Assembly (NCBI GenBank): GCA_000697335.1
Contig: JNEM01013578.1
Span: 1-29,314 of the forward strand
Direction of reading: 5' to 3'
Source of the DNA: Conidiobolus incongruus B7586
Taxonomy: Eukaryota > Entomophthoromycota > Entomophthoromycetes > Entomophthorales > Conidiobolaceae
Length of the DNA: 29,314 nt
Shown here in pieces: positions 12,172 to 22,170 of this stretch. Made by a program: the position numbers and the translations under genes. The stretch's first letter is position 1, and each line of letters opens with the position of its first letter. Below the pieces are notes generated by a model. It was not told the DNA's origin. It was given only the letters and a program-made list of their open reading frames with translations, and searched no databases.

Positions 12172-12582
12172 TCTGATTAGATTAACTTATCAAATCAATT
12201 TTTAAAATTATTAATTAATTAAACAGATAAAATCAAAGTATTGAATATAATAATATTAAATCAATTTTAATCAAGGTACATAAATATTAAAAAGTTGAAA
12301 TTTTTCATTTTATATTATTAATACGGGGTAAATATATATGAAATTCAATGGATTCAATTGTGGGTGAATTTTTTAATAATGGCGCACCAAATCATCATTT
12401 ATAATAAAAATTACATCATATTATCTCCTAATTTAATCAATTTAATCAAGTTAAAAAATTTTTTTAGTGGATGTGATAATGATAAAAGTTATCAGATGAT
12501 CTGATAAATATGACTTAATTCAAATAATAGACACCGTTGATTATAATTGTCTTTGATATTCAACGTATCCATCAATTCTGAA
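12172..12582. other. Spacer between ATM1 and the upstream gene
   Basis: About 410 bp, AT-rich, between the ATM1 start codon and the stop of the gene transcribed towards it on the same strand. It must hold the ATM1 promoter and leader. I see no further coding signal. Confidence 0.5.
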
Positions 12583-13180
12583 TTAGGGATCTATAGTCTT
12601 TTCGTTTTTCAATCTGGATATTGTCTTCTTCTTAATAGTAATACTAATTTTTTTGATTTGTGATTGCTGATTCAGTGCATTCGATGGTGATTGTATTGAC
12701 CCAGAGACTGAAGAAAACTCAGAATCGTCAACTGGAACTAAGGGTTTAATCGTCGAAGATCCTGAAGAAGAATCCACTCTTGAAATTTTTAGAATGTTAT
12801 CACTTGCAATTTTAGCTTTAATTTTTTCAATTTGAACTTACTTTCTCTGTTCAGTTGTTTCGTAATATTCCATTACCAATAATATCCATTTTCTCACTCC
12901 TTTCGATCATTTTAACTTTTCTTCATAATGTACAATTTTATCCAACTATACAAACAAAGATTTAGTTAATGAATTTGATGAGAAATTATTGCTATTGGTT
13001 AGATTGAATTTACTTGTAGGCTAATATCGGAATATGGTGATTCATTTAATTTGAGTAAATTCTATCAATTTCTGTAAAAATAAATTCTGGCCTCTTTAAA
13101 AAATCAATTCGTGAATAAATAAAAATAATATTGTTAAAACATTTAATTTACTTTCAATAATTTAATTTTGTTTTTGATTT
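12583..13180 (-). CDS. Unrecognised multi-exon gene, 5' end unresolved, with an in-frame TGA
   Basis: Coding-like exons can be chained in one frame: about 13180-13152 (IKNKIKLLK), 13061-13014 (NLLKLNESPYSDISLQ), 12945-12842 and 12778-12583 (stop TAA at 12585-12583). Introns 13062-13151, 12946-13013 and 12779-12841 have GT/AG ends and matching phases. The first part is Leu/Lys-rich and coiled-coil-like. The last exon is Ser-rich and ends in a basic stretch with ITIKKKTISRLK. The 12945-12842 exon has a TGA (12909-12907) in frame: EEKLK before it, SKGVRKWILLVMEYYE after it. Both sides look coding. Either this is a nonsense allele or pseudogene, or the stop is real and the rest is a separate unit or 3'-UTR, or the exon model is wrong. 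No start codon with a fitting splice phase was found upstream. I do not recognise the family. Confidence 0.42.
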
Positions 13181-13199
13181 CTTTTATTATGTTCAATTC

Positions 13200-13905
13200 G
13201 TTAGAAAATTTTGTTAAATAAATATTAATTATATGTTTAATATTTGATTGAAATTAGAATTAAATTTAGTATTACTGTTCACAGAATTTCCACCGGTTCT
13301 GAGCACACCTATCAATATTTAATTATAGCTTAGACACACTGTGACTTGCAGGACAAATACTTGGATATTATTTTACAATAATATCTAGTTTCAAACAATA
13401 TAGCATTAACTTTAATATTGTCATCCTTAGTTAAATATGAATAAATCTCACTATGTTTCCTTTCAAAATTCAAGAATAATTTAGAATTTTGTCAACAATT
13501 TTAAATATCGAGAAAAAATGGAAGGGCTAAAATTATACAAACTCCAGATGGATTTTGGTTTACTTAGACTTTATTATTAAATAACCCTCTAATTATTGAA
13601 AATATAATATATAATTTGAATAAAAATATGCTACACCAAAGTATTTTAAATAATATTAAAAATAAAAACTCACATAATAAATTAGATATTTGAAAAAATT
13701 CCTTGAATATAAAACCATTTATAATATCAAATAAAGGAATGATTAAATATATTATGGTTTTTGAGCTTTATTAAGTGTGTATATAACAGAAATATATATG
13801 AAACTATCAAATTTATTATTTGAATACTAAAAACTAAGATAATTGGATTAAATTAATACATAGTAAAACTTGAATTTTATAAAATATTACTATAGAATTA
13901 AAGAA
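13200..13905. other. AT-rich DNA between the unrecognised gene and the mariner copy
   Basis: May contain the missing 5' exon of the gene at 12583-13180; a short minus-strand ATG frame near 13386-13442 does not splice in phase. A relatively GC-rich patch near 13280-13365 has no recognisable content. Nothing else supported. Confidence 0.4.
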
Positions 13906-13997
13906 ATGGGAAATTTTTTAATTTCTAATTTTTCAAACATATTATTAGTTTCAAATAAAAAAATATATATAAAACAAATAGGAAAATAAATAGTTTT

Positions 13998-14036
<39 letters not shown>

Positions 14037-15177
14037 ACTTTTTTGATTAAAAAAATAATTTTTTAAAATTAGTTGTTTAATTTAATTATATTTAAACTAA
14101 ATAATAACTATCAAAAGTTTTTTATTTTAGTATTAGTAAAATTTAACTATAAACCCTCTAAAATCATTTAAAATTTACAAGTAATTTTTAATAATAAAGT
14201 ATTATCTAAATTAACAATTTATTGCTAGGTAAATTACTTTAAAGTTAAAAAAGAAACTACTTAAAACTTATTAAAATCTAAAAGATTAATTTTAACTGTT
14301 ATTCTTTTAATTGTTAATAAAGTAAAAAAATATATTAAAAAGTATCTTTTTATTTTAGTTAAAGAATTATCAAAACACTTTAATATTAGTTATAATAGTA
14401 TTTTATATATATTAAAGTTTAAATTAAAATTAATTAATAAAAATATAAAATTAATACCTTATAATTTAATTAAAGCTTAAAAAGAGTTAGAGTAGCTATT
14501 GTTAAATAAAACTTACTAAAGTATAACTAGAAACTAAAGCTTTTATAGTGAATTATTATAATTAATGAATTTTAGATTTTTTTATATAATCTTTTATTAA
14601 AACATAAATTAAAATGTTAAATTAAGTTAAATTAACCCCCTTTATAAATTCCTTTAAATAAACACTTTGTTAATAAATAAATATTAATTGTTATAATAAA
14701 TTATAATAGTATATACTATTCTTATTTAGTTTTTAAAAGAAAATTAATTAATAATAAACTTTATATTTCTTTTTTAAATAAAACTATTTTTAATTAGTAT
14801 TCTCAATATAATTTAATAAAACCTATTATTTTGTATGATAATTATAAAATACATAAATTTAAAGTTGTAAAAAACTTTTTAATTAAAAATACCTAGAAAA
14901 AACTATTATATCTAGTATATTCTTTAGATTATAACCTATATAATTATAATTGTTTTAAGCAATTAAAAAACTAACTTACAAGAAAGAAAATTTCTACAGG
15001 AAAATTTAATTGGTTTGTAAAACATTAAATTTTAGTCTTTAATAAAAAGAATTATTTTTTAAATGTTAGATTTTTGTTAAAAGTATAGCAAAAAGTTATT
15101 AGAAATTAAAGAAATTATTAATTTTATATTTTATATATTAAAATATTTATTTTTTTTCAATCACAAAAAATTCCCAT
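13906..15177 (+). mobile_element. Decayed mariner (Tc1/mariner, DD34D) DNA transposon, copy A
   Basis: 1,272 bp bounded by imperfect terminal inverted repeats. The left end is ATGGGAAATTTTTT; the right end, read inward on the minus strand, is ATGGGAATTTTTT. A TA follows at 15178-15179; the left flank has AA where TA is expected. Plus-strand translation shows a mariner transposase: a helix-turn-helix (VKELSKHFNISYNSILY, about 14360-14410), LYDNYKIHKFKVVKNFL with the second catalytic Asp at 14837-14839, and VYSLDYNLYNYNCF. In that last motif the third catalytic position, 34 residues on, is Asn (14942-14944) instead of Asp. Several in-frame TAG/TAA codons fall where Trp, Gln or Arg would be expected, and at least one frame change is needed to cover the region of the first Asp, which I could not place. 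It cannot encode a working transposase. A (TA)n run sits in its 5' region. Confidence 0.85.
14002..14033. repeat. (TA)n microsatellite inside mariner copy A
   Basis: About 16 alternating TA units in the 5' non-coding part of the transposon. Copy B has an ATT-type microsatellite at the matching place. Confidence 0.95.
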
Positions 15178-16550
15178 TATTTAAATTACAAAGTAATATA
15201 TATTTAGGATTATTAATTTTATTTTAGCACAGTATATAGTGAATAATATTCAATAAAAAGAAATTAATATTTTATTCAAAAATCAAAGATAAATTTAATT
15301 AAAATAGGGTCCAATATAAATTTTGGAAAATATATAATATAAAACTTATTATAAAAGCTTTATGATTATGAATATAAGCTTTGAAATTAATTACAAAAAT
15401 AATATTACCAGGATAATTTAATAAAGGATACTTAAAATACATTTTTATAATAATTATAAATTATTTAAAAGTAATTTAATATATTTCATAAAATATATAA
15501 AAGATATTATAGAGTCAAAAAATTCATAAAGAATCAAAAAATTATATCTTTTGAATTTCAAAATAGGTGAAAATATTGATAATATATTTAAAGAAGGAAA
15601 AAACTTCAATTTTATATTTCCTTATAATTAAAAGGTATATTATACCATAGATTAAAAATCAAATATTTCAATTTGAATTATCTTTAGTTTTAAAACTGAT
15701 AATTGTTAATATTCTCCTTAATAAGTAAAATAAAGTAAAAATCGATATTTTAAAATCAAAAAATTAAAATACTGTTATAGAAACATTAAAGTTTAATATA
15801 AAAATAAGCAAATAAAATTAAATAGTTAATATTGACTATTTATATAATATAATATTGATATTTTTCAATATTAATATTATCATCATTAACAAATATTGAT
15901 AATTGAATTATTGCCAAAAAAACTCAATTATCATTTTTACTATAAAATGACAAAGCATGGTGAATATTAATTATATATATTAATATTACTAAAAAAATAA
16001 TAATGACCAAATATCAAAGTAAAATATTGTTAAAAGAGGATTTCAAGCTTTTAACCTATGTATACAAACACTTTATAATTAATCATTTTTTCAACTTGTT
16101 GACTAAATAGGAATAAAATATTGGGAGAGTTTATTATATAATATATATATGAAAAACTATAAAATAAATGGGTTCAAATTGAAATACGCTATAGAAAGTA
16201 TTATAAAAAAATAACCAGAAAAATTGTAAAATAATATATACTTTCTAGATAAATATTATAGAAATATTTATAAAATTATTAATCAAATAGTAATACATTG
16301 TTTTTCATTTTAAATTTCAGGCCCTAAGGACGGTTAGAAACGCTAACAAATATATTAATCATATAAAAACAGTATTGAAAATAAATTTATTACAAATCTT
16401 AACAAAATTTATTTAATAAAAATATCTTTGGTGCAAATTATTTTTAATAATTATCATAAAAACAAAACATATTGTAACTATGGATATTTGGATATATAAC
16501 TTAAATCAAGTTAAATTTTTCAAGTTTTTAGTATTATATAAAAATGGATC
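15178..16550. other. AT-rich gene-free DNA
   Basis: About 1.4 kb beyond the mariner copy, with no open frame of note. One GC-richer patch at 16320-16350 follows a TTTCAG and contains a small hairpin (GTTAG at 16333-16337 with CTAAC at 16343-16347). I cannot assign it. Confidence 0.5.
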
Positions 16551-16556
16551 AATACA

Positions 16557-16590
16557 CTATTATTATTATTATTATTATTATCATTATTAA
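16557..16590. repeat. (TTA)n microsatellite
   Basis: About ten TTA units with one ATC interruption, 40 bp before a GC-richer structured patch. Confidence 0.9.
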
Positions 16591-16621
16591 ATATATATTC
16601 CTTTATTATTTAATACTGAAT

Positions 16622-16705
16622 TAGGCTAGTCTTCCAGGATTGGTGTTATGGTTTATACTTTTGAAGTCCTTGAACTCCATACAGGACCTGGACAGGAGTG
16701 ATGAA
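16622..16705. other. GC-richer patch with stacked inverted repeats, possible structured RNA
   Basis: This 84-bp island stands out from the surrounding AT-rich DNA. TCCAG (16633-16637) can pair with CTGGA (16688-16692), and directly inside it GTCCT (16666-16670) with AGGAC (16683-16687), closing a 12-base loop. A TGATGA resembling snoRNA box C follows at about 16699, but no matching CTGA box is found at the right distance. It has short open frames on both strands and matches no RNA family I know. It could be a small non-coding RNA or a relic. Confidence 0.3.
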
Positions 16706-17570
16706 ATTTGATCAAATTTATACTAATAAGTGGGTGTTTACATCTAATTAATCATCTATATGAGGAATTTTAACTTATAAGAGTATAAAATATCTAATAT
16801 TAAGTAGGAACAATAATTAGATTTATTCAATTTTTATTGTATTTAATTTGATATATATTGAGGTTTTTGAATTGGAAACAAAAATAATTTAATAATATTT
16901 AAAGGATATTTGATGATTAAAAAATACATGATGGTTACAATTTATATGACTGAAGCTTCATATTAATCATCAATTGATATTGCTTACGTCATAAATATAA
17001 TTTCGAATTCAAAATGTTTTTACTAAATAAAATAGTTGATTCAGGTTAATATTTTATTAATGATAAAAAATCCTCAGGAAAAAATGATCCTGCAAAGGAT
17101 GATATGATGTGTGGGTTATATATAAATGAATAGCAATTTTTAAAATGAAATTAGACTATAAATATCCAAGATTTTCATAACTCATAAATATTATAGAACG
17201 ATATTTAAATGGTAAAAATAATGAAAGATAAACTAATGAGCGGCATATAGTATAAATAACCATCAAATAGATATACGATCAATTCAATAGATATTGATCT
17301 GAAAAAGTCCATATTTAAGGAATCATTAAATTATTCTAAATTAATGAATCAAAGTTGCATAAATATATCTGAGAGCATTAGTCAATAAAAATAATATTGT
17401 TTAAATCAAGAAAATCCTAATTCTTAGTTATCCCCCTTTTCTTATCATATTTAAAATTTTTTCATGGTTCAATTATTACTATATTGAATTATTTTCTTTT
17501 TCTTTTTTCTATTGATAATTGAATTTTTATTTTTAGATAAAATTACAAATAATTAAATTTTAATATATAA
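16706..17570. other. AT-rich DNA downstream of the PQ-loop gene
   Basis: About 860 bp with no supported gene. The part next to 17570 should be the 3'-UTR of the PQ-loop gene on the minus strand. Confidence 0.5.
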
Positions 17571-18623
17571 TTAAATGGAGTGTGAAGAGGTTGAAAACGT
17601 ATTAAAACTCGTGTTAATTTCAATGGGAATGGCATTCATTTGCGACATCTTTTCAATGACTCGAGATGTTGTAGTATTCAAACATGTCCTACTATCCAAA
17701 GGACCACTACAATTTACACCAAAATTTAACCCTGTTTCAAGTTGAGATACTGATTGATTAGGGTTTAAGGGTTGATTAAAATGGTTAGTGGATTTTTCGT
17801 AATAAATACACAGTGTAATTAGTATTAAATCCAATATCACTACTACACCATACGTTAAAGATGCAACCCAATCAAAATGATCGTGAAATAATAGACTTAG
17901 AATACAGAATAAACCGCCCAATATATCCATAATAATGAATAATTTACTCAATCCATTGCCACTCTTATCTCCTAAAAACCAAAAATATTAATTGATTATA
18001 TATTGACTAGTGATTACATTGAAAATATTACTGATAATTTCATAAATTTGTTTTAAAAATCCCAAGCTTAATAATACAGGACAAATGATTCCAACTAAAA
18101 AACCTATAGTATTCTGTGTTGTATGGCTTGAAAACTATAAAAATTAATATAAATATATAATTCATTATATGTCTATCCAGTTAATATTACACTTATCATA
18201 AATATTGAACTCATCTCAATCCCCGTTAAAAATATTGTAATACTAATCAATAGTACAAGTGTTGGCGTAATTGCTATATTTACCCTATAATTAATTATTC
18301 ATTAATTTTAATAAATGAATCTTCATATAAAATATATACCTTGAATAATGATAATTCTGGACTAAGCAAATAACTGAAAGCGCCATAAAAAAATGAGGTT
18401 GAAGAATCAATGGTATAGCTAGTTGGTACTGAATAGAATAGATGCATTGAAATATATTGGCTGATATCCATAGTAAAAGAGCACTTGTTGAGAGACCATC
18501 GGATAATTTATACTTATAATTACTATATACCTGAGGGATTAATTGAATAGACCACAGTATTAGCCCAATTGTACCGAATATTTCTTTATAAATATTAGAA
18601 CTGGAAGTAGATGCTACTGCCAT
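17571..18623 (-). CDS. PQ-loop repeat membrane protein
   Basis: Multi-pass protein of the PQ-loop/SLC66 superfamily; members include lysosomal or vacuolar cystine and basic amino acid exporters, but the substrate here cannot be told. Exons are 18623-18340, 18284-18191, 18134-18032 and 17971-17571, giving 882 nt (293 aa). The introns (55, 56 and 60 bp) keep frame. The first PQ-loop has GTIGLILWSIQLIPQ (Pro30-Gln31), then LSDGLSTSALLLWI and an IPLILQP motif. The second domain starts at about residue 136 (GFLVGIICPV), with GLSKLFIIMDILGG after its loop. Its PQ position reads Lys-Gln (154-155), so the proline is missing. The 70-residue tail is hydrophilic and Ser/Thr/Asn-rich. An upstream in-frame ATG at about 18701 would add a hydrophobic leader, but the ATG at 18623 matches the usual start just before the first PQ helix. 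Its start faces RPB11 across 731 bp. Confidence 0.87.
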
Positions 18624-19354
18624 AATCACGTAATATATAATACAAAACGAGTATTGAAAATGAATAAAATGTAAGAAGAATAAGATATATGAGATAGTCA
18701 ATTAAAAACTTATTAGAAACAAGTTAAGAGGAGTTGAATTGAGTTAATTTATATTGCCGATAACTTAGTAGTTTTATAATTTAAGTCCAGCAAATGGAAT
18801 AAAGTCAGGGGCTAGAGAATTGGACCAATTGTTGAAATTGCGATTATTTTGATTTTTATTGAGGGGATTTAAAAATTTTCATCCATTTCACTTCTGTGGC
18901 TAATAAAACATTGTTTCATATTTGCTTTACGTCTCCTTTTTATGAGTCTTACCAATTTTTGATTATAGGATTGTTCAAGGACTGGTAGTGGTATGATGAT
19001 TTTCCGGATATTGAGTTTTGGGTTGATGATCTAATTGTTGGGACTATATCTTGTAACTATATTTTACCGATTAAATATTAGCTCTATGTGAATAAATCAA
19101 TGACATGAAGTTAGCATAATTTCTATAATTTCCAATAGTAAAAGGAGTAATAATCAGCTATCATGATCGTTTAACATTTACTAATATTAAGGATCTGGTT
19201 TTCAAATTAATTTAAATAAATTGTATTTAAATCAAGACTATAATCATCCCATAATATAAAATTTATTAAATTTAATATTTTTGAAATTAGAAATCAGAGA
19301 CAAATTTCATTAAATGTAAAATAAATCAATAACGACAAAAATCATAAACACATA
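18624..19354. promoter_or_regulatory. Divergent intergenic region between the PQ-loop gene and RPB11
   Basis: 731 bp between two start codons pointing away from each other, so both promoters must lie here. The middle (about 18780-19060) is less AT-rich than the flanks. I could not pick a TATA element with confidence in such AT-rich sequence. Confidence 0.5.
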
Positions 19355-20231
19355 ATGAATCAGCCAGATCGTTTCGAATTATATTTATTGGCTCCAGGTC
19401 AAAAAAAATTGAATATTGTACCCGACCCAGTTATTCCAAATGCTTGTCTCGTCACTATTGAGAAGGAAGACCACACCCTTGGTAATTTGTTAAGAGGTCA
19501 ATTGCTTAGAGATTCTAGAGTTACTTTCGTCGGTTACAGAATCCCTCATCCTTTAATCAATTCTTTGGAACTTCGTATTCAAACTAAACCTGATTGCGAT
19601 GTTAAGGCATGTTTATCTGATGCTTTACTTCACCTCGTTTCTAAAATTGATATCCTAATCAAAAAGCTCAACATGGAAGTTGAAGGCCAAAAATTACAAC
19701 CTTTTATTCAGAGAAAGATTGACGAAGAAAAGAATCGTAAACTTGGTCAATTATTGGATGAAGGAGAGGAAGAATATGTTCAATCTCAATTCTACACTCA
19801 TCCACCTGAAGAACTTCCTGGAAGTCCAAAGCCTTGGGATATTAAGAAAATCCCCAAAAAGAACTTCCGTCAATGTCATTACGAGCAAATGCAATCTCAG
19901 TATAATTTACTCAAGAATGCCGATCCTTTCGAACTTATGACCGCTGCTGGAGATCGCGGCTTAGGTGAAGATTTAACAGTTGAAAAACTCGAATCCAGAT
20001 TGGAGAACTTTAAGAAGGATAACATAGGCGTCGTCCATCCTAAGAATGAAGAGGGAGATATTTCCAACATTGGAGGTTATGGTAAATGTTTTTTGTCATT
20101 GCTTCAATTTATACACTTATTAATTTATTTTAATAGATTCGATGGGTGGAATGAGTCAAGATAATCAATTTGGTAATTCACCATCTAGATACGATTCCAA
20201 TCGCAACGACGGTGGTGTTGAATTTTTCTAA
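19355..20231 (+). CDS. RPB11: RNA polymerase II subunit RPB11 with a long C-terminal extension
   Basis: RPB11 pairs with RPB3 to form the alpha-like dimer that seeds RNA polymerase II assembly. Exons 19355-20081 and 20137-20231 join across a 55-bp intron (GTAAAT...AATAG), giving 273 aa. Residues 1 to about 112 are classical RPB11: PNACLVTIEKEDHTLGNLL, then GYRIPHPL and LRIQTKPD, matching human POLR2J closely. The family normally ends at 115-120 residues. Here the frame runs on without a stop for about 160 residues. The extension has a charged helical start (FIQRKIDEEKNRKLGQLLDE), a middle with PWDIKKIPKKNFRQCHYEQ and AAGDRGLGEDL, another charged helix, and a Gly/Asn/Ser-rich tail ending VEFF. 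The only intron lies in the extension. I do not recognise this region as a known domain; it may be a lineage-specific tail or a fusion with another small protein. Confidence 0.96.
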
Positions 20232-21408
20232 AATTTTTTCATTGTATCATTATCTTAAATTATACCATCTTTCCACTTTTATTTAATATTTGTTTATTAT
20301 AGCTTTAGATTTAAATATTAAATAATATTCTATTCACTTATTATATATTATATATTTGATTGTTACTTATATTCAACTATTTTTGATAATATTTATTCTA
20401 AAATTTTAACAAAATATATTATAATTTGGCATGTGCAATAATAATAAAATAAATCATATTCCAGCAGTATTTTAATGTTATATTGATCATGTTTAGACTA
20501 TTATTACTCTAAATGACTAAATATTATATTGTTAGTATTGAATATATTAGATATATATTTTTTGATTTTAAATTTGAGCTTGAATAGTTTAGAAAAATAA
20601 CATTAGTTATAGATAATGATATTGATATCAAATTTAAACTATTAAATATACGTTTGTAAGTTTTATGGTATCACCAAAGTTTACTGAATTTAAAATATTC
20701 TGATAATCAAAAATATTTGGTTATTAATAAATTTTTATTTAATCTTTCAGTTGTTTAAAGTCATCATATTAAAATTGAGGAGAATATGGTGAAATAAAAT
20801 TATTGAATAAATTGTACTTAAGCTTGAATTATCAATTAATTTCATTACAAATGGTTATATGTAAGGGAAGAGTTACAGATAATTAATTGTAGATTATATT
20901 TCTATTTAATAATATTTAGTAAAAGTATTAAATAGACCAATACACTTAATTACTTTAACTTGAATTGAATAGTATACATAATTGATTATTAAAATGATAT
21001 AGAGATCATTTAAAGAATTTAATATTTTATGATGTTAATCAAGAATATATTTGTTAATATAAAATGGTAGTCTAATATATATATATATTGGATCATGTAT
21101 GCTAAAATAAAATAATGGATTAATTGGTATTGATGAAGAGTTTACGAAATGCATATCATATATTTTAAACACTTTGATTATAGAGTTTGAATAATTAAAT
21201 TAATGTAAAAACAGGTATATTTTATATTATCAATACTGAACAGTCAGTTATTTGTTTTTAAAATAATAAATCATAACAATGATGTTGATGAAAATGAAAA
21301 TATACGATCAAATGAATTAATATATCGGGATAAAAGTAATCAATTAATTGATTTAATACAATACAAGCGAAAGGTTAGTAACAGAAGGTTTCAGGATGAG
21401 ATAGGCGA
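20232..21408. other. Convergent intergenic region
   Basis: About 1.2 kb between the 3' ends of RPB11 and the RAD51AP1-like gene, which point at each other. Very AT-rich; no gene, repeat array or RNA seen. Confidence 0.5.
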
Positions 21409-22170
21409 TTATTTACTGGAGGGATGAAGCGATGGTATTTTAGCTAGTTTCGAAAGACCAGCTCTAGGTTGACCAACTCTGTCTCCAAAAAAGTGAATAC
21501 CATTGGGAATTTGGCCTCCTGTGCTAGATACCTTTTTAAGTGATGGTGGGACGTTACCTTTAGGAATAGAGGATGTAGTAGTAGAAGATTTTACTAAAGA
21601 AGGTAGTGACTGAACTTTTACTGCTACTTTGGGCGCTGATTTAGCGGTGTTTGTGGTCGTTGAAGGCTTTGTCACTTTGGGTACAGCCTTTGTTGTCTTT
21701 GTTGCCTTGGCAGCAGAGGCCTTCGCAGGAGCTTTCTTGACAGGACTCTTTTTTGTTGCATTTGTTTTCTTTTTTGTTGCCTTTTTACCACTGAAACTAT
21801 CGTCACTTTCAAATTCAGATTCTTCATCCTCTTCTTCTTCAGAGAAGTCATCTTCGCTCAAATTGAATTCGTCTTCACTCTCAGAATAACTTCTTTTGGT
21901 TTGCTTTTTAGCGTTAGTAAGCATGGGGGCAGGTTCTGGAGAATTTCCAGATGATTCATAGTCATCATTTGATACGAGTTTTTCTTTAGCCGGGGACTGA
22001 GTTAATTTCTGAGATTGAGAATTTTTAGATGAAGTTTCTGAATGTGATTTAGAAGGCTTGTAAAAGTTATCTTCAAAATCGTCGTCGCTCAACGCAGTTA
22101 AGTCTATTCCCTGATAATAATCGACTGGTGGTTTTTTAGATCTTTGTGGGCGACGCGAACTATCGGACAT
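21409..22170 (-). CDS. RAD51AP1: RAD51AP1-like homologous recombination accessory protein
   Basis: Single exon, 253 aa, mostly disordered. In animals RAD51AP1 binds DNA and RAD51 and stimulates strand exchange. Three features match its layout. The N-terminus RPQRSKKPPVDYYQGIDL followed by Asp-rich DDDFED resembles the human start (RPVRHKKPVNYSQF then DSDDDF). The middle is acidic, SEDEFNLSEDDFSEEEEDEE, followed by a Lys/Ala-rich basic stretch. The end PRAGLSKLAKIPSLHPSSK (235-253) lines up with the human C-terminal RAD51-binding motif LGLSRLARVKPLHP. The paralog NUCKS1 shares the N-terminal motif but lacks the C-terminal one, so the RAD51AP1 type fits better. The low-complexity centre alone would prove nothing; the assignment rests on the two ends. 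No introns, unlike most genes here. Confidence 0.75.
   Translation of the reverse strand: MSDSSRRPQRSKKPPVDYYQGIDLTALSDDDFEDNFYKPSKSHSETSSKNSQSQKLTQSPAKEKLVSNDDYESSGNSPEPAPMLTNAKKQTKRSYSESEDEFNLSEDDFSEEEEDEESEFESDDSFSGKKATKKKTNATKKSPVKKAPAKASAAKATKTTKAVPKVTKPSTTTNTAKSAPKVAVKVQSLPSLVKSSTTTSSIPKGNVPPSLKKVSSTGGQIPNGIHFFGDRVGQPRAGLSKLAKIPSLHPSSK

Noticed and set aside
12842-12945. General reassignment of TGA to Trp in this organism
   Set aside because: Trp codons in NOT1, ATM1, RPB11 and the SAPS gene are all TGG and no other internal TGA is needed, so one odd codon does not indicate a code change.
16321-16330. Telomere-like CCCTAA
   Set aside because: A single unit only, with no tandem array.
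16690-16790. C/D-box snoRNA beginning at TGATGA near 16699
   Set aside because: No CTGA box or terminal stem at a suitable distance downstream.
18624-18701. Upstream extension of the PQ-loop protein to an earlier ATG
   Set aside because: It would add a Phe/Ile/Tyr-rich stretch not found before the first PQ helix in the family; AT-rich leader sequence easily stays open by chance.
21629-21889. Plus-strand hydrophobic Val/Phe/Ala-rich frame opposite the RAD51AP1-like gene
   Set aside because: It is the antisense of the Lys/Ala- and Glu/Asp-rich coding repeats and has no independent support.
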